Source: Glycocaulis alkaliphilus | GTDB taxonomy: Bacteria; Pseudomonadota; Alphaproteobacteria; Caulobacterales; Maricaulaceae | Assembly (NCBI RefSeq): GCF_004000605.1 | Contig: NZ_CP018911.1 | Coordinates: 2,399,001 to 2,463,000, forward strand | Length of the DNA stretch: 64,000 nt | Direction of reading: 5' to 3' | Part shown: piece by piece, positions 35,014 to 43,908 of the stretch | How the letters are laid out: each line of letters begins with the position of its first letter | Position numbering within the stretch: position 1 is the first letter of the stretch | Translations under genes and position numbers: made by a program | Notes under the pieces: model-generated | What the model saw: only the letters and a program-made list of their open reading frames with translations | Database searches by the model: none | What the model was told of the DNA's origin: nothing

Positions 35014-35808
35014 GTGGAACGCGAAAATGACAGGCTGGCGCACGCCTTTGCAGACATCTGTCTGAAAGCCGCCATTGAGGTGATGGATGTCTATGACAGC
35101 GGCTTTGTCGTTCAGTCCAAGGATGATCGCTCGCCCGTTACAGCCGCCGATACCCGCGCCGAAACGGTCATTCTCGAAGCGCTCAGACACGTAATGCCGG
35201 GTGTGCCGGTACTGGCCGAGGAAAGCTTCTCTGCTGGCGTGCGGCCCGACATTAATGGCGATTTCCTGCTGGTCGATCCGGTGGATGGCACCAAGGAATT
35301 CATCAACCGCAATGGCGAGTTCACCATCAATATCGCCCTCATCTCCGGGCGGGTGCCGGTAGCGGGCTGTGTCTATGCACCGGCCCTGAAGCGCATCTTC
35401 ATTGGCGGAAAATCAGGCTTTAGCGGCACTTTTCCACCGGGCGCAAAACTGGACGCAGGCGCGCTGTCGCCGATGCAGGCCCGCGCCATGCCGCAGACGG
35501 GCCGTATCGCGGTGATGAGCCGCTCTCACGCCGATGACCAGACCCGCGCCTTTGCCGCCGCCGAAGGGGTGAGCGAGACCGTCAGCGCCGGGTCATCGCT
35601 GAAATTCTGCCTGGTCGCAGATGGCAGCGCAGACCTCTATCCGCGCTTTGGCCCCACCATGGAATGGGACACCGCCGCCGGTCATGCTGTGGTGCTGGCA
35701 GCGGGCGGCAATGTCACCTGCCCGGACGGATCGCCCTTCCTCTATGGCAAGACAGAGACCGGCTATCTCAATGGCGCGTTTGTCGTGCGCGGGCGTCAAC
35801 CGGCCTGA
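35014..35808 (+). CDS. cysQ: 3'(2'),5'-bisphosphate nucleotidase CysQ
   Basis: Inositol-monophosphatase superfamily enzyme that removes 3'-phosphate from PAP/PAPS, recycling the by-product of sulfate assimilation. Metal-site motifs: SPVTAADTRAE, LAEESFS (Glu), LLVDPVDGTKEFINRNGEFT, and at the C-terminus GPTMEWDTAAGHAVV. 264 residues from a GTG start with AAGGGG upstream. The last 41 bp overlap the end of the convergent glycosyltransferase gene. Confidence 0.9.
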   Translation: MERENDRLAHAFADICLKAAIEVMDVYDSGFVVQSKDDRSPVTAADTRAETVILEALRHVMPGVPVLAEESFSAGVRPDINGDFLLVDPVDGTKEFINRNGEFTINIALISGRVPVAGCVYAPALKRIFIGGKSGFSGTFPPGAKLDAGALSPMQARAMPQTGRIAVMSRSHADDQTRAFAAAEGVSETVSAGSSLKFCLVADGSADLYPRFGPTMEWDTAAGHAVVLAAGGNVTCPDGSPFLYGKTETGYLNGAFVVRGRQPA

Positions 35809-36772
35809 CCAGAGGCCGCCGGGTCAACAGGTCCAGCGGGCTATAGGCCAGCATGCGGGCGAAATCGGCTGCTGCAACCTTGCGGGCGGACTGCACCGCC
35901 TGGCGCTTCTCCCACAGGCCGGGCAGGCCCTTGAATGCATCTTTGAGCGCGCGGCCAAACAGGGCGAAATGCCCGAAGCGCGCCGCCGACGCCCATAGAG
36001 CCAGCGTCATCGCCAAGTGTAGCGGCAGGGTCAGGATGAGCAGCGGAAACGGCATGGTCTTCACATAGGTCCACAGCCGGTTGCGCGTGCCGTGATAGGT
36101 GGCAAACACCGAGCGCCGCCCGCTGGACCCGTAGCCGACATGATCGACCACCGCGCTCTGCACATGGATGGCGGTATGCCCGGCCAGACGCGCGCGCGCG
36201 CCAAGGTCCACATCCTCGACATAGCAGAAATAGTCTTCATCAAAGCCGCCCAAATCCTCAAACACATCGCGGCGGATCATCATGGCGGCGGCGCAGGGCG
36301 CGAAAATCTCGCCATCGGGCGGGGAGGCCATCTCGCGTCCATAGGCGCCGCGATAAGGGATGCCTGTGATGTGCCAGACATCGCCTGCCCCATCGAGCAC
36401 GCCCGCATGCCCCGCCGCGCGCTGGGTGGAACCAAAGAGACTGGCGTGCGGATAACGCTGCGACGCCGCCATCAGCTGTTCCAGCCAGTCCGGCACGGGG
36501 AAAGCATCGGGGTTTAAAAGGACCAGCCAGCGCGTATCGGCCATCGCCGCCAGCCGGTTATTGCCGCCCGCAAAGCCCAGATTGGTGTCGGAGACGACCA
36601 GCTCGATCCCGTCTGGCATGTCAGCCGGGGTCAGCTTGCCGGTCTGCGAGCCGTTTTCCAGCACCAGTATGCGCGCCGGGCGAAGGGACTGCGCAGCGAG
36701 GGCGGCTTTGAGCTGCGCCCAGTGCTGCGCGCTCTCATAGGCGACGATCAGGATCGTGACGTCGGCAACCAT
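35768..36772 (-). CDS. Family 2 glycosyltransferase
   Basis: GT-A fold, rhamnosyltransferase-like. Features: VTILIVAYESAQHW, ILVLENGSQTG, TNLGFAGGNN, and LVLLNPDAFPVPDW, in which the DxD-type metal site is replaced by NPDA as in other rhamnosyl-type enzymes. FEDLGGFDEDYFCYVEDVDLG is the acceptor-side ED motif. Hydrophobic helices lie near residues 240-270. 334 residues from the ATG at 36772; a GTG seven codons upstream is possible. Donor and acceptor not inferable. Adjacent to serA on the same strand. Confidence 0.85.
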   Translation of the reverse strand: MVADVTILIVAYESAQHWAQLKAALAAQSLRPARILVLENGSQTGKLTPADMPDGIELVVSDTNLGFAGGNNRLAAMADTRWLVLLNPDAFPVPDWLEQLMAASQRYPHASLFGSTQRAAGHAGVLDGAGDVWHITGIPYRGAYGREMASPPDGEIFAPCAAAMMIRRDVFEDLGGFDEDYFCYVEDVDLGARARLAGHTAIHVQSAVVDHVGYGSSGRRSVFATYHGTRNRLWTYVKTMPFPLLILTLPLHLAMTLALWASAARFGHFALFGRALKDAFKGLPGLWEKRQAVQSARKVAAADFARMLAYSPLDLLTRRPLVRPVDARARQTRH

Positions 36773-36792
36773 CCCGCTCGCCGCCACCGCCA

Positions 36793-38025
36793 CTAGCCTA
36801 TAGCCGGGCCGGGCAGCAGGCGCGCGCGGATCGTCCCCTCCAGCGCATTGATCCGGTCAAGGAAGTCTGCCGGCAGATCACCTTCCAGATCGGCCAGCGC
36901 ATAGCCGATCTCGGCATCGGTCTGCAGGAACTGGGCGGCCACGTTCGCGCCCGCCTTTTCGGCTGCATCATTGAGACGGCGCAGGAAGCCGGGCGCGTTG
37001 ATATGGGGCACGGCCACGCGGGTGCGGCCCGCCTTGATCGGCCCCGGCTCCACTTGCGGGAAGTTCACCGCGTGCCCGGTCGAGCCCAGATAGAGATATT
37101 TGGCCAGCTTGATCGCGCTGTCCTGACCGATGGCGGCCTGCGCCTCCAGCGTTGAACCGCCAATATGCGGGGTAAGGATAACGTTCTTGAAGCGCTGCAG
37201 GGGCGATTCAAACGTGTCGCCCTTGGCGCTCGGCTCCACCGGGAACACGTCCACCGCCGCACCGGCCAGATGTCCGCTGTCCAGTGCCGCCGCCAGTGCC
37301 TCAATGTCCACCAGATCGCCCCGCGCCTGATTGATCAGGAAGCTGCCCGGCTTCATGGCGCGGATGCGCTGCGCATTCATCAGATTGCGTGTCTGCGGGC
37401 TGGAAGGGACGTGCAGCGTGACCACATCACACTCGGCCAGCAGGGCCTCAAGGCTCTCCATGGGCCGCGCATTGCCGTGGGCGAGCTTGGGCTCCACATC
37501 GTAATAATAGACATGCATGCCCAGCGCCGAGGCCAGCACCGAGAGCTGGGCGCCGATATTGCCGTAGCCGACAATACCGAGCTTCTTCTTGCGTACCTCG
37601 TTGCAGCCATCGGCGCTTTTCAGCCAGCCGCCTTCATGGATGGCAAACATCTTTTCCGGCACGCGGCGCATCAGCATGATGATCGAGGCAAGGGTGAGCT
37701 CGGCCACCGAGCGCGTATTGGCGAAGGGCGCGTTGAACACCGGAATGCCCCGGCGCGCCGCTTCGGCCAGGTCAACCTGGTTGGTACCGATGCAGAAACA
37801 CCCCACCGCCTGCAGGTCCGGCGCGGCGTCGAGGATGTCTGCATCGATATGGGTTCGCGAACGGATGCCCAGCACCGACCGTCCCTTGAGCGCGGCCTTC
37901 AGCGCCACAGGCTCCGGCGATCCCGAGGCGCGGATTATCTCCATCGGACCATAGCTGGTCAGCGCGCTGTCAGCATCTTCATGAACATTTTCGACAAGGA
38001 GGGCGCTGAATGGAGTGTTGCTCAC
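36793..38025 (-). CDS. serA: D-3-phosphoglycerate dehydrogenase
   Basis: First step of serine synthesis. E. coli-type architecture: substrate domain, NAD-binding domain with GIVGYGNIGAQL, catalytic residues in INQARGDLVD (Arg), VDVFPVEP (Glu) and LTPHIGGSTLEAQ (His), then a C-terminal ACT domain (VPHINAPGFLRRLNDAAEKAG), which suggests feedback control by serine. 410 residues, full length. The stop is about 20 bp before the glycosyltransferase start. Confidence 0.93.
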   Translation of the reverse strand: MSNTPFSALLVENVHEDADSALTSYGPMEIIRASGSPEPVALKAALKGRSVLGIRSRTHIDADILDAAPDLQAVGCFCIGTNQVDLAEAARRGIPVFNAPFANTRSVAELTLASIIMLMRRVPEKMFAIHEGGWLKSADGCNEVRKKKLGIVGYGNIGAQLSVLASALGMHVYYYDVEPKLAHGNARPMESLEALLAECDVVTLHVPSSPQTRNLMNAQRIRAMKPGSFLINQARGDLVDIEALAAALDSGHLAGAAVDVFPVEPSAKGDTFESPLQRFKNVILTPHIGGSTLEAQAAIGQDSAIKLAKYLYLGSTGHAVNFPQVEPGPIKAGRTRVAVPHINAPGFLRRLNDAAEKAGANVAAQFLQTDAEIGYALADLEGDLPADFLDRINALEGTIRARLLPGPAIG

Positions 38026-38115
38026 GGTAGGGACGGGCCTTCATTTCTGGAGTTGCTGCACTGCGGCACGGAGCATGCGCCTGCCCGGCGTCCTCTTGCA
38101 ACACCCTTGCTGGAA

Positions 38116-38943
38116 TCAGGACGGCGCCGAGGGCAGATTTACCGTTACCGGCTGGCCGTCCACCATCACCGGCTGGTCCGCCGCCTCAAGCCGGTCAACA
38201 CGCAGCAGGGCCAGCGCGAAGCCCTGCCCGCCGGACAGTATTTCGCCGAGCGGTGTTTCGCCTGCCGTGACGGGCGCACCTTGCGCAAAGCCGCCCTGCC
38301 CGGTCAGATAGGCTGTCCGCTTCCTGACCCCGCCCTTGCGGTGCATGCGGCTGGCCACTTCCTGTCCGACAAAGCAGCCTTTCTTGTAATCGATCATGTG
38401 CAGAAGATCGTGGTTCACATCGGTGGAGAACACCTCCGTCGGGCCATAATCGAGCGGCATTTCGGTCACGTACGCCGCCGCATTGGCCGCGAAATAGCCG
38501 GATGTGTCTTCGCCAATTTCCGCCGTAGCAGGCACAATCGCCCGCATGCCCAGCCCCGGCCCGCGCGGGTCCGGCGCCAAGGCCAGTGCGGCCGCTTCCA
38601 GTGCCGCCGTCCCGTCACCGCGCGCCGCCGCGACGGCCAGATCATCGCGCAAGACCAGCTCTGCCTTGGCGCGCAGCCTATAGAGCGTGAACCGCTTCAG
38701 GAGCGCATCAGCTTCGCTTCGCGGCACGTCGACAAACAGCCCGCCCTCGCCATCATCGAGGAAGATGAAATCGGCCAGCACCTTGCCTTGCGGGGTCAGT
38801 AGCGCCGATCCGAGCGCCTTGCCGGGCGTGACGCCTTGCGGACCATTGGTGACGACGCGCTGCAGGAAGTCGCGCGCATCCGTTCCGGTGATATGGATCA
38901 CGGCGCGGTGGGAAAGACGGGTGAGGAAGCCGGTGTCTGACAT
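38116..38943 (-). CDS. ygfZ: Folate-binding protein YgfZ
   Basis: GcvT-like tetrahydrofolate-binding protein needed for full activity of some Fe-S enzymes. The diagnostic motif KGCFVGQEVASRMHRKG is near residue 195, and VIHITGTDARDFLQRVVTN at the start is the usual N-terminal match. 275 residues from the ATG at 38943; an ATG six codons upstream (38961) is possible. It lies 90 bp upstream of serA, and may share its transcript. Confidence 0.9.
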   Translation of the reverse strand: MSDTGFLTRLSHRAVIHITGTDARDFLQRVVTNGPQGVTPGKALGSALLTPQGKVLADFIFLDDGEGGLFVDVPRSEADALLKRFTLYRLRAKAELVLRDDLAVAAARGDGTAALEAAALALAPDPRGPGLGMRAIVPATAEIGEDTSGYFAANAAAYVTEMPLDYGPTEVFSTDVNHDLLHMIDYKKGCFVGQEVASRMHRKGGVRKRTAYLTGQGGFAQGAPVTAGETPLGEILSGGQGFALALLRVDRLEAADQPVMVDGQPVTVNLPSAPS

Positions 38944-39054
38944 GGCTTCGATGTGGCCCATCCATCGCCTGGCTGCAAGGGTGTCACTGGCGTGTCATTT
39001 GCCCCTTGCCGCTTTATCGGCAATCATCACCCACCGGCATTGAAGGAGGGGGCG

Positions 39055-39795
39055 ATGTTTGGACGGGGCAAGGACCGCCTGCGCAGTGCCAGAGCCAGCT
39101 TTCAGGACGTGCTGACGGCTCTGCCCTACCGGCAGGCCATATCGTTTGATCCCGGCCAGCCAAACCTCATCACCCACCAGCTCAAGCATGGCGACTATCT
39201 GGCCGGCGTCGGTACCGACAGTCTCGGCTCTGCCATCGCCATCATGAAAAAATTCCGCGACTGGGCGAGCGTGCGGGCCAGCACGACGCTGCTTCGCAAG
39301 GTGGAGGCTGTCTGCCCCGACATATTGTTTGATCTCGAACAGAAGCTCTCCTTCACCAGTAATCTGGTAGAGTACTCGCTGGATTTCATGGACTGGGCGC
39401 AAAAAGCCCTGCAGGCCGTGGACGATGCAAGGGCGGCAGGTGACAGGCAGCGCACGGCGGACGCGCTTGTTACGCTCGTCACCGGCTTTGCCGCCTATAT
39501 CAGCCAGATCGGCAGCTATTATCATGATTTCCAGAGCTATTTCGGCAAGGAAACCTATGACCGCTACCGCGAGAATCTGAACACGCTGGCCAATGATGAC
39601 CGGCGGGCCATCCACGCCTTCTACGCGCATTTCGAAGTGGCCGTCGCCAGTATGGGGCGCATATACGGCCAGGAAATTCCTGCCATCCGCGCCATGGGCG
39701 AGATGCCGCCCGCCTTCATCGTCAAATGGGCGGTCTCGCTCGCAGGCTCGATCCAGAAACTCTATGGCAGCGCGCTCGATCTGCTGCAGCGCTGA
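39055..39795 (+). CDS. Conserved-looking protein of unknown function
   Basis: 246 residues with a strong GAAGGAGGGGG ribosome site before the ATG at 39055. Mostly helical and soluble: no signal peptide or transmembrane helix. A Lys/Arg-rich N-terminus (MFGRGKDRLRSARASF) is followed by long helices, including IAIMKKFRDW, NLVEYSLDFMDWAQ and KETYDRYRENL. Family not recognised. It is divergently oriented from ygfZ and ends 56 bp before a glycosyltransferase gene, in a normal codon-usage context. Confidence 0.7.
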   Translation: MFGRGKDRLRSARASFQDVLTALPYRQAISFDPGQPNLITHQLKHGDYLAGVGTDSLGSAIAIMKKFRDWASVRASTTLLRKVEAVCPDILFDLEQKLSFTSNLVEYSLDFMDWAQKALQAVDDARAAGDRQRTADALVTLVTGFAAYISQIGSYYHDFQSYFGKETYDRYRENLNTLANDDRRAIHAFYAHFEVAVASMGRIYGQEIPAIRAMGEMPPAFIVKWAVSLAGSIQKLYGSALDLLQR

Positions 39796-39851
39796 AGCGC
39801 CGCGGCGGCTTGATCTGGCGGGCAGGCCCGCTCTGCGCTAAGCCACGCGCC

Positions 39852-40811
39852 ATGACGCGAATTCTCTTCATCACAGCGACGCGTATTGGCGACGCCATCC
39901 TCTCCAGCGGCCTGCTGGACCATGTGCTGCGCACCCATCCTGATCCGCGCGTGACGATTGCCTGCGGGCCGCTGGCCGCGCCGCTTTTCCGCGCCGTGCC
40001 GGGGCTGGAGCGCGTCATCGTGATGACCAAGAAGAAGGGCGGCGGCCACTGGTTCGATCTGTGGCGGCAGACCGTGACACAACGCTGGGACATCGTGATC
40101 GATCTGCGCGAGAGCGCGACGAGCTGGTTCCTGCTCGCGGGCAAGCGCCATGTGAAGCGCAACTGGCCGGGCGATGGCGCGCCGGTTCACCGGGTCGAGG
40201 AGGCGGCGGCCTTTCTGGGCATATCGCCCGCGCCCTCGCCCGTGCTCTGGCTGGATGATCTGGCGCGCGCGCGTGCTCGCGCCCTGATGCCCGATGCGCC
40301 GGTACTGGCGCTGGCACCCGCCGCCGCTGCGCGCTTCAAGGAATGGGCGCCGGAGCGCTTTGCCGGGCTGGCCCTGGCCCTCACGGGTCCCGATGGCGCG
40401 CTGGCGGGCGCGCATGTCGCCATTTTCGGTGGACCGGGCGATAAAGCCACCGCGCGCGCCGTCACCTCGCAGCTGGACCCTGAGCGCACGCACGACTTTA
40501 CCGGCCAGCTTGATGTGCTGGAAGCGGGTGCCTGCCTTTCCCGCGCGGCCTTGTTCGTGGGCAATGATAGCGGGCTGATGCACATGGCAGCCGCAGCGGG
40601 AACGCCGACGCTCGGCCTGTTCGGGCCAACCGATGAGCGCGTCTACGGGCCCTGGGGCCGCCAGACCGCGACCGTGCGCGCTGGCGGGCAGGCCGATGAG
40701 CGCACGCGCGACCGGCTGAAAACGTCCGAGACCGGCCTGCTGGCCGATCTGGAGCTTGCGCCCGTGCTGGCCGCGGCGGACAATCTGATCAGACAGGAGA
40801 GCGCAGCATGA
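39852..40811 (+). CDS. Family 9 glycosyltransferase (heptosyltransferase-like)
   Basis: ADP-heptose:LPS transferase family fold. The N-terminal motif ILFITATRIGDAILSSGLL, the middle VIVMTKKKGG, and the C-terminal nucleotide-sugar site FVGNDSGLMHMAAAAGTPTLGLFGPTDE are typical of GT9. 319 residues from the ATG at 39852, normal size for WaaF/WaaC-like enzymes. It overlaps the dihydroorotase homologue by 4 bp. Likely adds a sugar to the LPS core, but the donor is uncertain. Confidence 0.85.
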   Translation: MTRILFITATRIGDAILSSGLLDHVLRTHPDPRVTIACGPLAAPLFRAVPGLERVIVMTKKKGGGHWFDLWRQTVTQRWDIVIDLRESATSWFLLAGKRHVKRNWPGDGAPVHRVEEAAAFLGISPAPSPVLWLDDLARARARALMPDAPVLALAPAAAARFKEWAPERFAGLALALTGPDGALAGAHVAIFGGPGDKATARAVTSQLDPERTHDFTGQLDVLEAGACLSRAALFVGNDSGLMHMAAAAGTPTLGLFGPTDERVYGPWGRQTATVRAGGQADERTRDRLKTSETGLLADLELAPVLAAADNLIRQESAA

Positions 40812-42145
40812 GCGAGACATTCGACACCCTCATCAAGGGCGGCACAATCGTCAGCCATGCCGGGCGCATGAAGGCCGATATAGGCATTCGCGATGGCCGC
40901 TTTGCCGCCATTGGTGATCTCTCCGCTGCCAGTGCGGGCGAAGTGATCGACGCCAAGGGGCTGCACGTATTGCCCGGCGTGATCGACACGCAGGTGCATT
41001 TCCGCGAGCCGGGCCTTGAGTGGAAGGAAGACCTTGAAAGCGGCAGCCGGGCTGCGGCTCTTGGAGGCGTGGTGTGCGTCTTTGAAATGCCCAACACCAA
41101 CCCGGCCACCACCACGCCGGAGCTGATGGCCGACAAGGTGAAGCGCGGTACACACCGCATGCATACCGATTTTGCCTTCTATGCGGGCGCAACGAAGGAA
41201 AACGTCCACCTGCTTCGCGAGATGGAGCTGATGGCCGGGTGCTGCGGCGTGAAAGTGTTCATGGGCGCGTCCACCGGCGATCTGCTGGTCGATACAGATG
41301 AGGGCGTGGCGGCTGTCCTGAACGTGATTGAGCGGCGCGCGGCCTTCCATTCGGAGGATGAATTCCGCCTCGCCGACCGGCGCGCGCTGGCCCGTCATGG
41401 CGACTGGACGAGCCATGTGGAGGTGCGTGACGACATCGCTGCCATGCAGAGCACGCAGCGCCTTGTGCGCCTCGCGCGCGAGGCGGGCAAGCGCATCCAC
41501 GTGCTGCACATCTCCACTGCTGACGAGATCGACTATCTCCAGCACCACAAGGATGTTGCCAGCGTCGAGGTGACGCCCCAGCACCTGACCCTGGCTGCGC
41601 CGGAATGCTATGAGCGCCTGGGCGCCTACGCCCAGATGAACCCGCCCGTGCGCAACGCAAAGCATCGCGAAGGGCTGTGGCGCGGCGTCGATCAGGGCAT
41701 TGCCGATATTCTCGGCTCTGACCACGCGCCGCATACGGTGGAAGAAAAGTCCAAGCCCTACCCGGCCTCGCCGTCGGGCATGCCGGGCGTGCAGACGCTG
41801 GTGCCGCTGATGCTGGATCATGTGAGCAAGGGCAGGCTGACGCTGGAGCGCTTTGTCGACCTGACGAGCCACGGGCCGCAGCGCGTGTTCGGGCTCGCCA
41901 ACAAGGGCCGTATTGCCGCCGGATACGATGCCGATCTGACGCTGGTCGATCTGCACGCGGTGCGCACGATTGAAGAAAGCTGGCTGGCCTCTCGCTGCGG
42001 CTGGTCGCCCTTTACTGGCGATACCGTCACCGGCTGGCCGATGGCGACCATTGTGCGCGGCAAGGTCGTGATGCGCGATGACGAGCTTGTCACGCCGTCA
42101 ACCGGCGAAGCGGCCCGCTTTGTGGAGACGCTGGGGGCGGTTTAG
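40808..42145 (+). CDS. Dihydroorotase homologue (amidohydrolase)
   Basis: Metal-dependent cyclic amidohydrolase of the dihydroorotase/hydantoinase group. Seen: LPGVIDTQVHFREPGLEWKE, the lysine strand CCGVKVFMGAST, HSEDEFR, VLHISTADE, and the catalytic GSDHAPHTVEEK. 445 residues. The usual N-terminal DxHxH(R) metal pair reads TQVHFRE, so the first histidine is Gln. Related alphaproteobacterial proteins share this, and activity is uncertain. It is coupled to the glycosyltransferase gene by an ATGA overlap; no other pyrimidine gene is nearby. Confidence 0.85.
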   Translation: MSETFDTLIKGGTIVSHAGRMKADIGIRDGRFAAIGDLSAASAGEVIDAKGLHVLPGVIDTQVHFREPGLEWKEDLESGSRAAALGGVVCVFEMPNTNPATTTPELMADKVKRGTHRMHTDFAFYAGATKENVHLLREMELMAGCCGVKVFMGASTGDLLVDTDEGVAAVLNVIERRAAFHSEDEFRLADRRALARHGDWTSHVEVRDDIAAMQSTQRLVRLAREAGKRIHVLHISTADEIDYLQHHKDVASVEVTPQHLTLAAPECYERLGAYAQMNPPVRNAKHREGLWRGVDQGIADILGSDHAPHTVEEKSKPYPASPSGMPGVQTLVPLMLDHVSKGRLTLERFVDLTSHGPQRVFGLANKGRIAAGYDADLTLVDLHAVRTIEESWLASRCGWSPFTGDTVTGWPMATIVRGKVVMRDDELVTPSTGEAARFVETLGAV

Positions 42146-42152
42146 GGGGCTT

Positions 42153-42258
42153 CCCCTCGCCCTTCGAGACGCGCTTACGCGCTCCTCAGGGTGAGGGGAA
42201 TGTGCCGTGGCCCTCATGCTGAGGGCGAGCGAAGCGAAGCGTCTCGAAGCACGAGGGC
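42153..42258. repeat. Imperfect inverted repeat, alphaproteobacterial type
   Basis: About 106 bp in two complementary halves: CCCTCGCCCTTCGAGACGC on the left (from 42155) and GCGTCTCGAAGCACGAGGG on the right (ending about 42257). Smaller stems lie inside: CCTCAGGGTGAGG, CCTCATGCTGAGG and GCGCTTACGCGC. It sits between the dihydroorotase stop and the HEPN-like gene. This word family, with CTTCGAGACGC and CTCATGCTGAGG, is common in alphaproteobacterial intergenic DNA. Only one copy was found in the window. Confidence 0.75.
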
Positions 42259-42377
42259 CTCACCCGGCAAATTTGCGCAGCCGTCTAGTCGATCAAAGGG
42301 CCTTGCATGCCCATTGGAAAATTTGTCCAGATTATTGATGGTTCCCTTACCACGACACATTGATGTAGGCTTCTGGG

Positions 42378-42404
42378 TTAAAATTCTAAGTTCTTTATTA
42401 TACT
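42378..42404 (+). promoter_or_regulatory. Possible promoter of the HEPN/Abi-like gene
   Basis: In the AT-rich stretch before the GTG at 42425, TTAAAA (42378-42383) and TATACT (42399-42404) are 15 bp apart. The -10 element is good; the spacing is short. A GGGAG ribosome site follows at about 42413. Confidence 0.35.
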
Positions 42405-42424
42405 AGCATGTTGGGAGCTGCCGA

Positions 42425-43273
42425 GTGCTGGGGGAGCGCATTCAATCCAATGATAGAAGGAAAATCGAGCTGGAAGTCGTTTCGCAACGGGCTCGATTGC
42501 GGCTGACGCGGTTCTTTAGAGACCAAACTCAAGCATCAGGCCCGGAGAGTGATACGATCCGGATAGTGCGTATAAACCGTATAATCAATCTCATGAACAC
42601 GGTCCGGGGAAACAAAATTTATCTCCTCGAAATGTGGGATGACGATTACGCCGTTGGAGAATATGGATGGCATCTCGGCGAACTTGAGCTGATATTTCGC
42701 CGGCCATCGACATTGGAGTTAGTCGACGGACTGGCGGACCTTATTTCCGAGGGGCTGATCTCTTCCAAAGACGTAAATTCCATTTTTAAAGATGACGGTG
42801 TCGGTATTCAATTCGCCCACAATGATGATGAGTCGCTGATTGTAAAACTCACTCCTGTGGAGGAACTGCCTGACGAAGAGCTGGAACCTTCCGAGCACAC
42901 CAACATGCGAAAGCTCTTCGATCGCATGGACCGGGCTCTTGAAGCTTCTGACTGGCCGCTCGTCGTTCACACAGCGGCATCAGTTTTTGAGACGCTGGCC
43001 AAGTCAATCGTTACAAACCCAACTGTTCAAAACCAGAGTTTAGGGTCATGGTTTGCGCTTTACAGAAAACATTCGACTTTATCAGACAGCATTTTAGATG
43101 AAATCAAAAGCATATTCGATAAAAGAAATACAGAGGCCCTCGCCGGGCATGGCTCAACGGTGGACCCGGCAACCACCGAGAAAGAGGCCCGCGTGATGAG
43201 GGAATTGACGAGAACTATTGTGAAGCTTGAGCGTGAGCTATCTGTTATTTCACCGCAATTTTCATCGCCATAG
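42425..43273 (+). CDS. HEPN/Abi_C-like protein, possible defence gene
   Basis: 282 residues from a GTG start with GGGAG 8 nt upstream. The N-terminal half (about 1-150) is not recognised. The C-terminal about 120 residues resemble the Abi_C/HEPN fold: RMDRALEASDWPLVVHTAAS, ASVFETLAKSIV, a helix with KSIFDKRNTEALAGHGS (an RN...H type motif), then a final helix. HEPN domains are often RNases in abortive-infection systems. Base composition is more AT-rich than neighbours, and a palindromic repeat lies just upstream, so recent acquisition is plausible. No partner gene is apparent. Confidence 0.65.
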   Translation: MLGERIQSNDRRKIELEVVSQRARLRLTRFFRDQTQASGPESDTIRIVRINRIINLMNTVRGNKIYLLEMWDDDYAVGEYGWHLGELELIFRRPSTLELVDGLADLISEGLISSKDVNSIFKDDGVGIQFAHNDDESLIVKLTPVEELPDEELEPSEHTNMRKLFDRMDRALEASDWPLVVHTAASVFETLAKSIVTNPTVQNQSLGSWFALYRKHSTLSDSILDEIKSIFDKRNTEALAGHGSTVDPATTEKEARVMRELTRTIVKLERELSVISPQFSSP

Positions 43274-43398
43274 CATCTCGAATGGCCTCCGAGCTTTTGC
43301 TCTCCACCCGCGCAAGGCAGCACCGTTTAGAGCCTCAGCGACTCGCCGGGTCCCGCCTGCGGCAGGGGCAGGTATAGCGGGTGATGACAAGGCCAGCC

Positions 43399-43860
43399 TC
43401 ACCCCAGCTCGATCACCGCATCGACCTCTACCGCTGCGCCGAGCGGCAGGACCGGGCACGCGACAGCAGAGCGGGCGTGGCGGCCCGCATCGCCAAACAC
43501 TTCCACCATCAGGTCTGAACAGCCATTGATGACTTTGGGAATGTCGGTGAAGGCAGGGTCTGCGGCGACAAAGCCGCCAAGGCGCACTACGCGTTTTATG
43601 CGGTCCAGATCACCCTCACAGGCAGCGGCGAACTGGGCGATGAGATTGAGCCCGCACAGGCGCGCAGCGGTTTGTCCTGCGGCCACATCCATGTCCTTGC
43701 CAAGCGTACCCTTCACCAGCCCATCCGGCCCGATGGAGACCTGGCCCGACACGAACACGAGATCGCCCGAGCGTACGAAGGGCACATAGTTCGCCACCGG
43801 CGCGACGGCCTGCGGCAGGGTGATGGACAGCTCTGCAAGGCGTTTGGCGATCTGGGACAT
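43399..43860 (-). CDS. RidA family protein
   Basis: YjgF/YER057c/UK114-type enamine/imine deaminase fold. Features: VANYVPFVRSGDLVFVSGQV, GPDGLVKGTLGKD, RVVRLGGFVAADPAFTDIP, and ARSAVACPVLPLGAAVEVDA, in which the conserved Arg is present. 153 residues from the ATG at 43860 with AGGAG upstream; the long frame extension upstream crosses a repeat and is rejected. Likely removes reactive enamine/imine by-products. The stop is about 125 bp from the end of the convergent HEPN-like gene; that space shows nothing I can name. Confidence 0.85.
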   Translation of the reverse strand: MSQIAKRLAELSITLPQAVAPVANYVPFVRSGDLVFVSGQVSIGPDGLVKGTLGKDMDVAAGQTAARLCGLNLIAQFAAACEGDLDRIKRVVRLGGFVAADPAFTDIPKVINGCSDLMVEVFGDAGRHARSAVACPVLPLGAAVEVDAVIELG

Positions 43861-43908
43861 GGGGAACTCCTGGAAGAAAAAGGCCTGTCTTGGCCGGGGC
43901 ACCAACGG

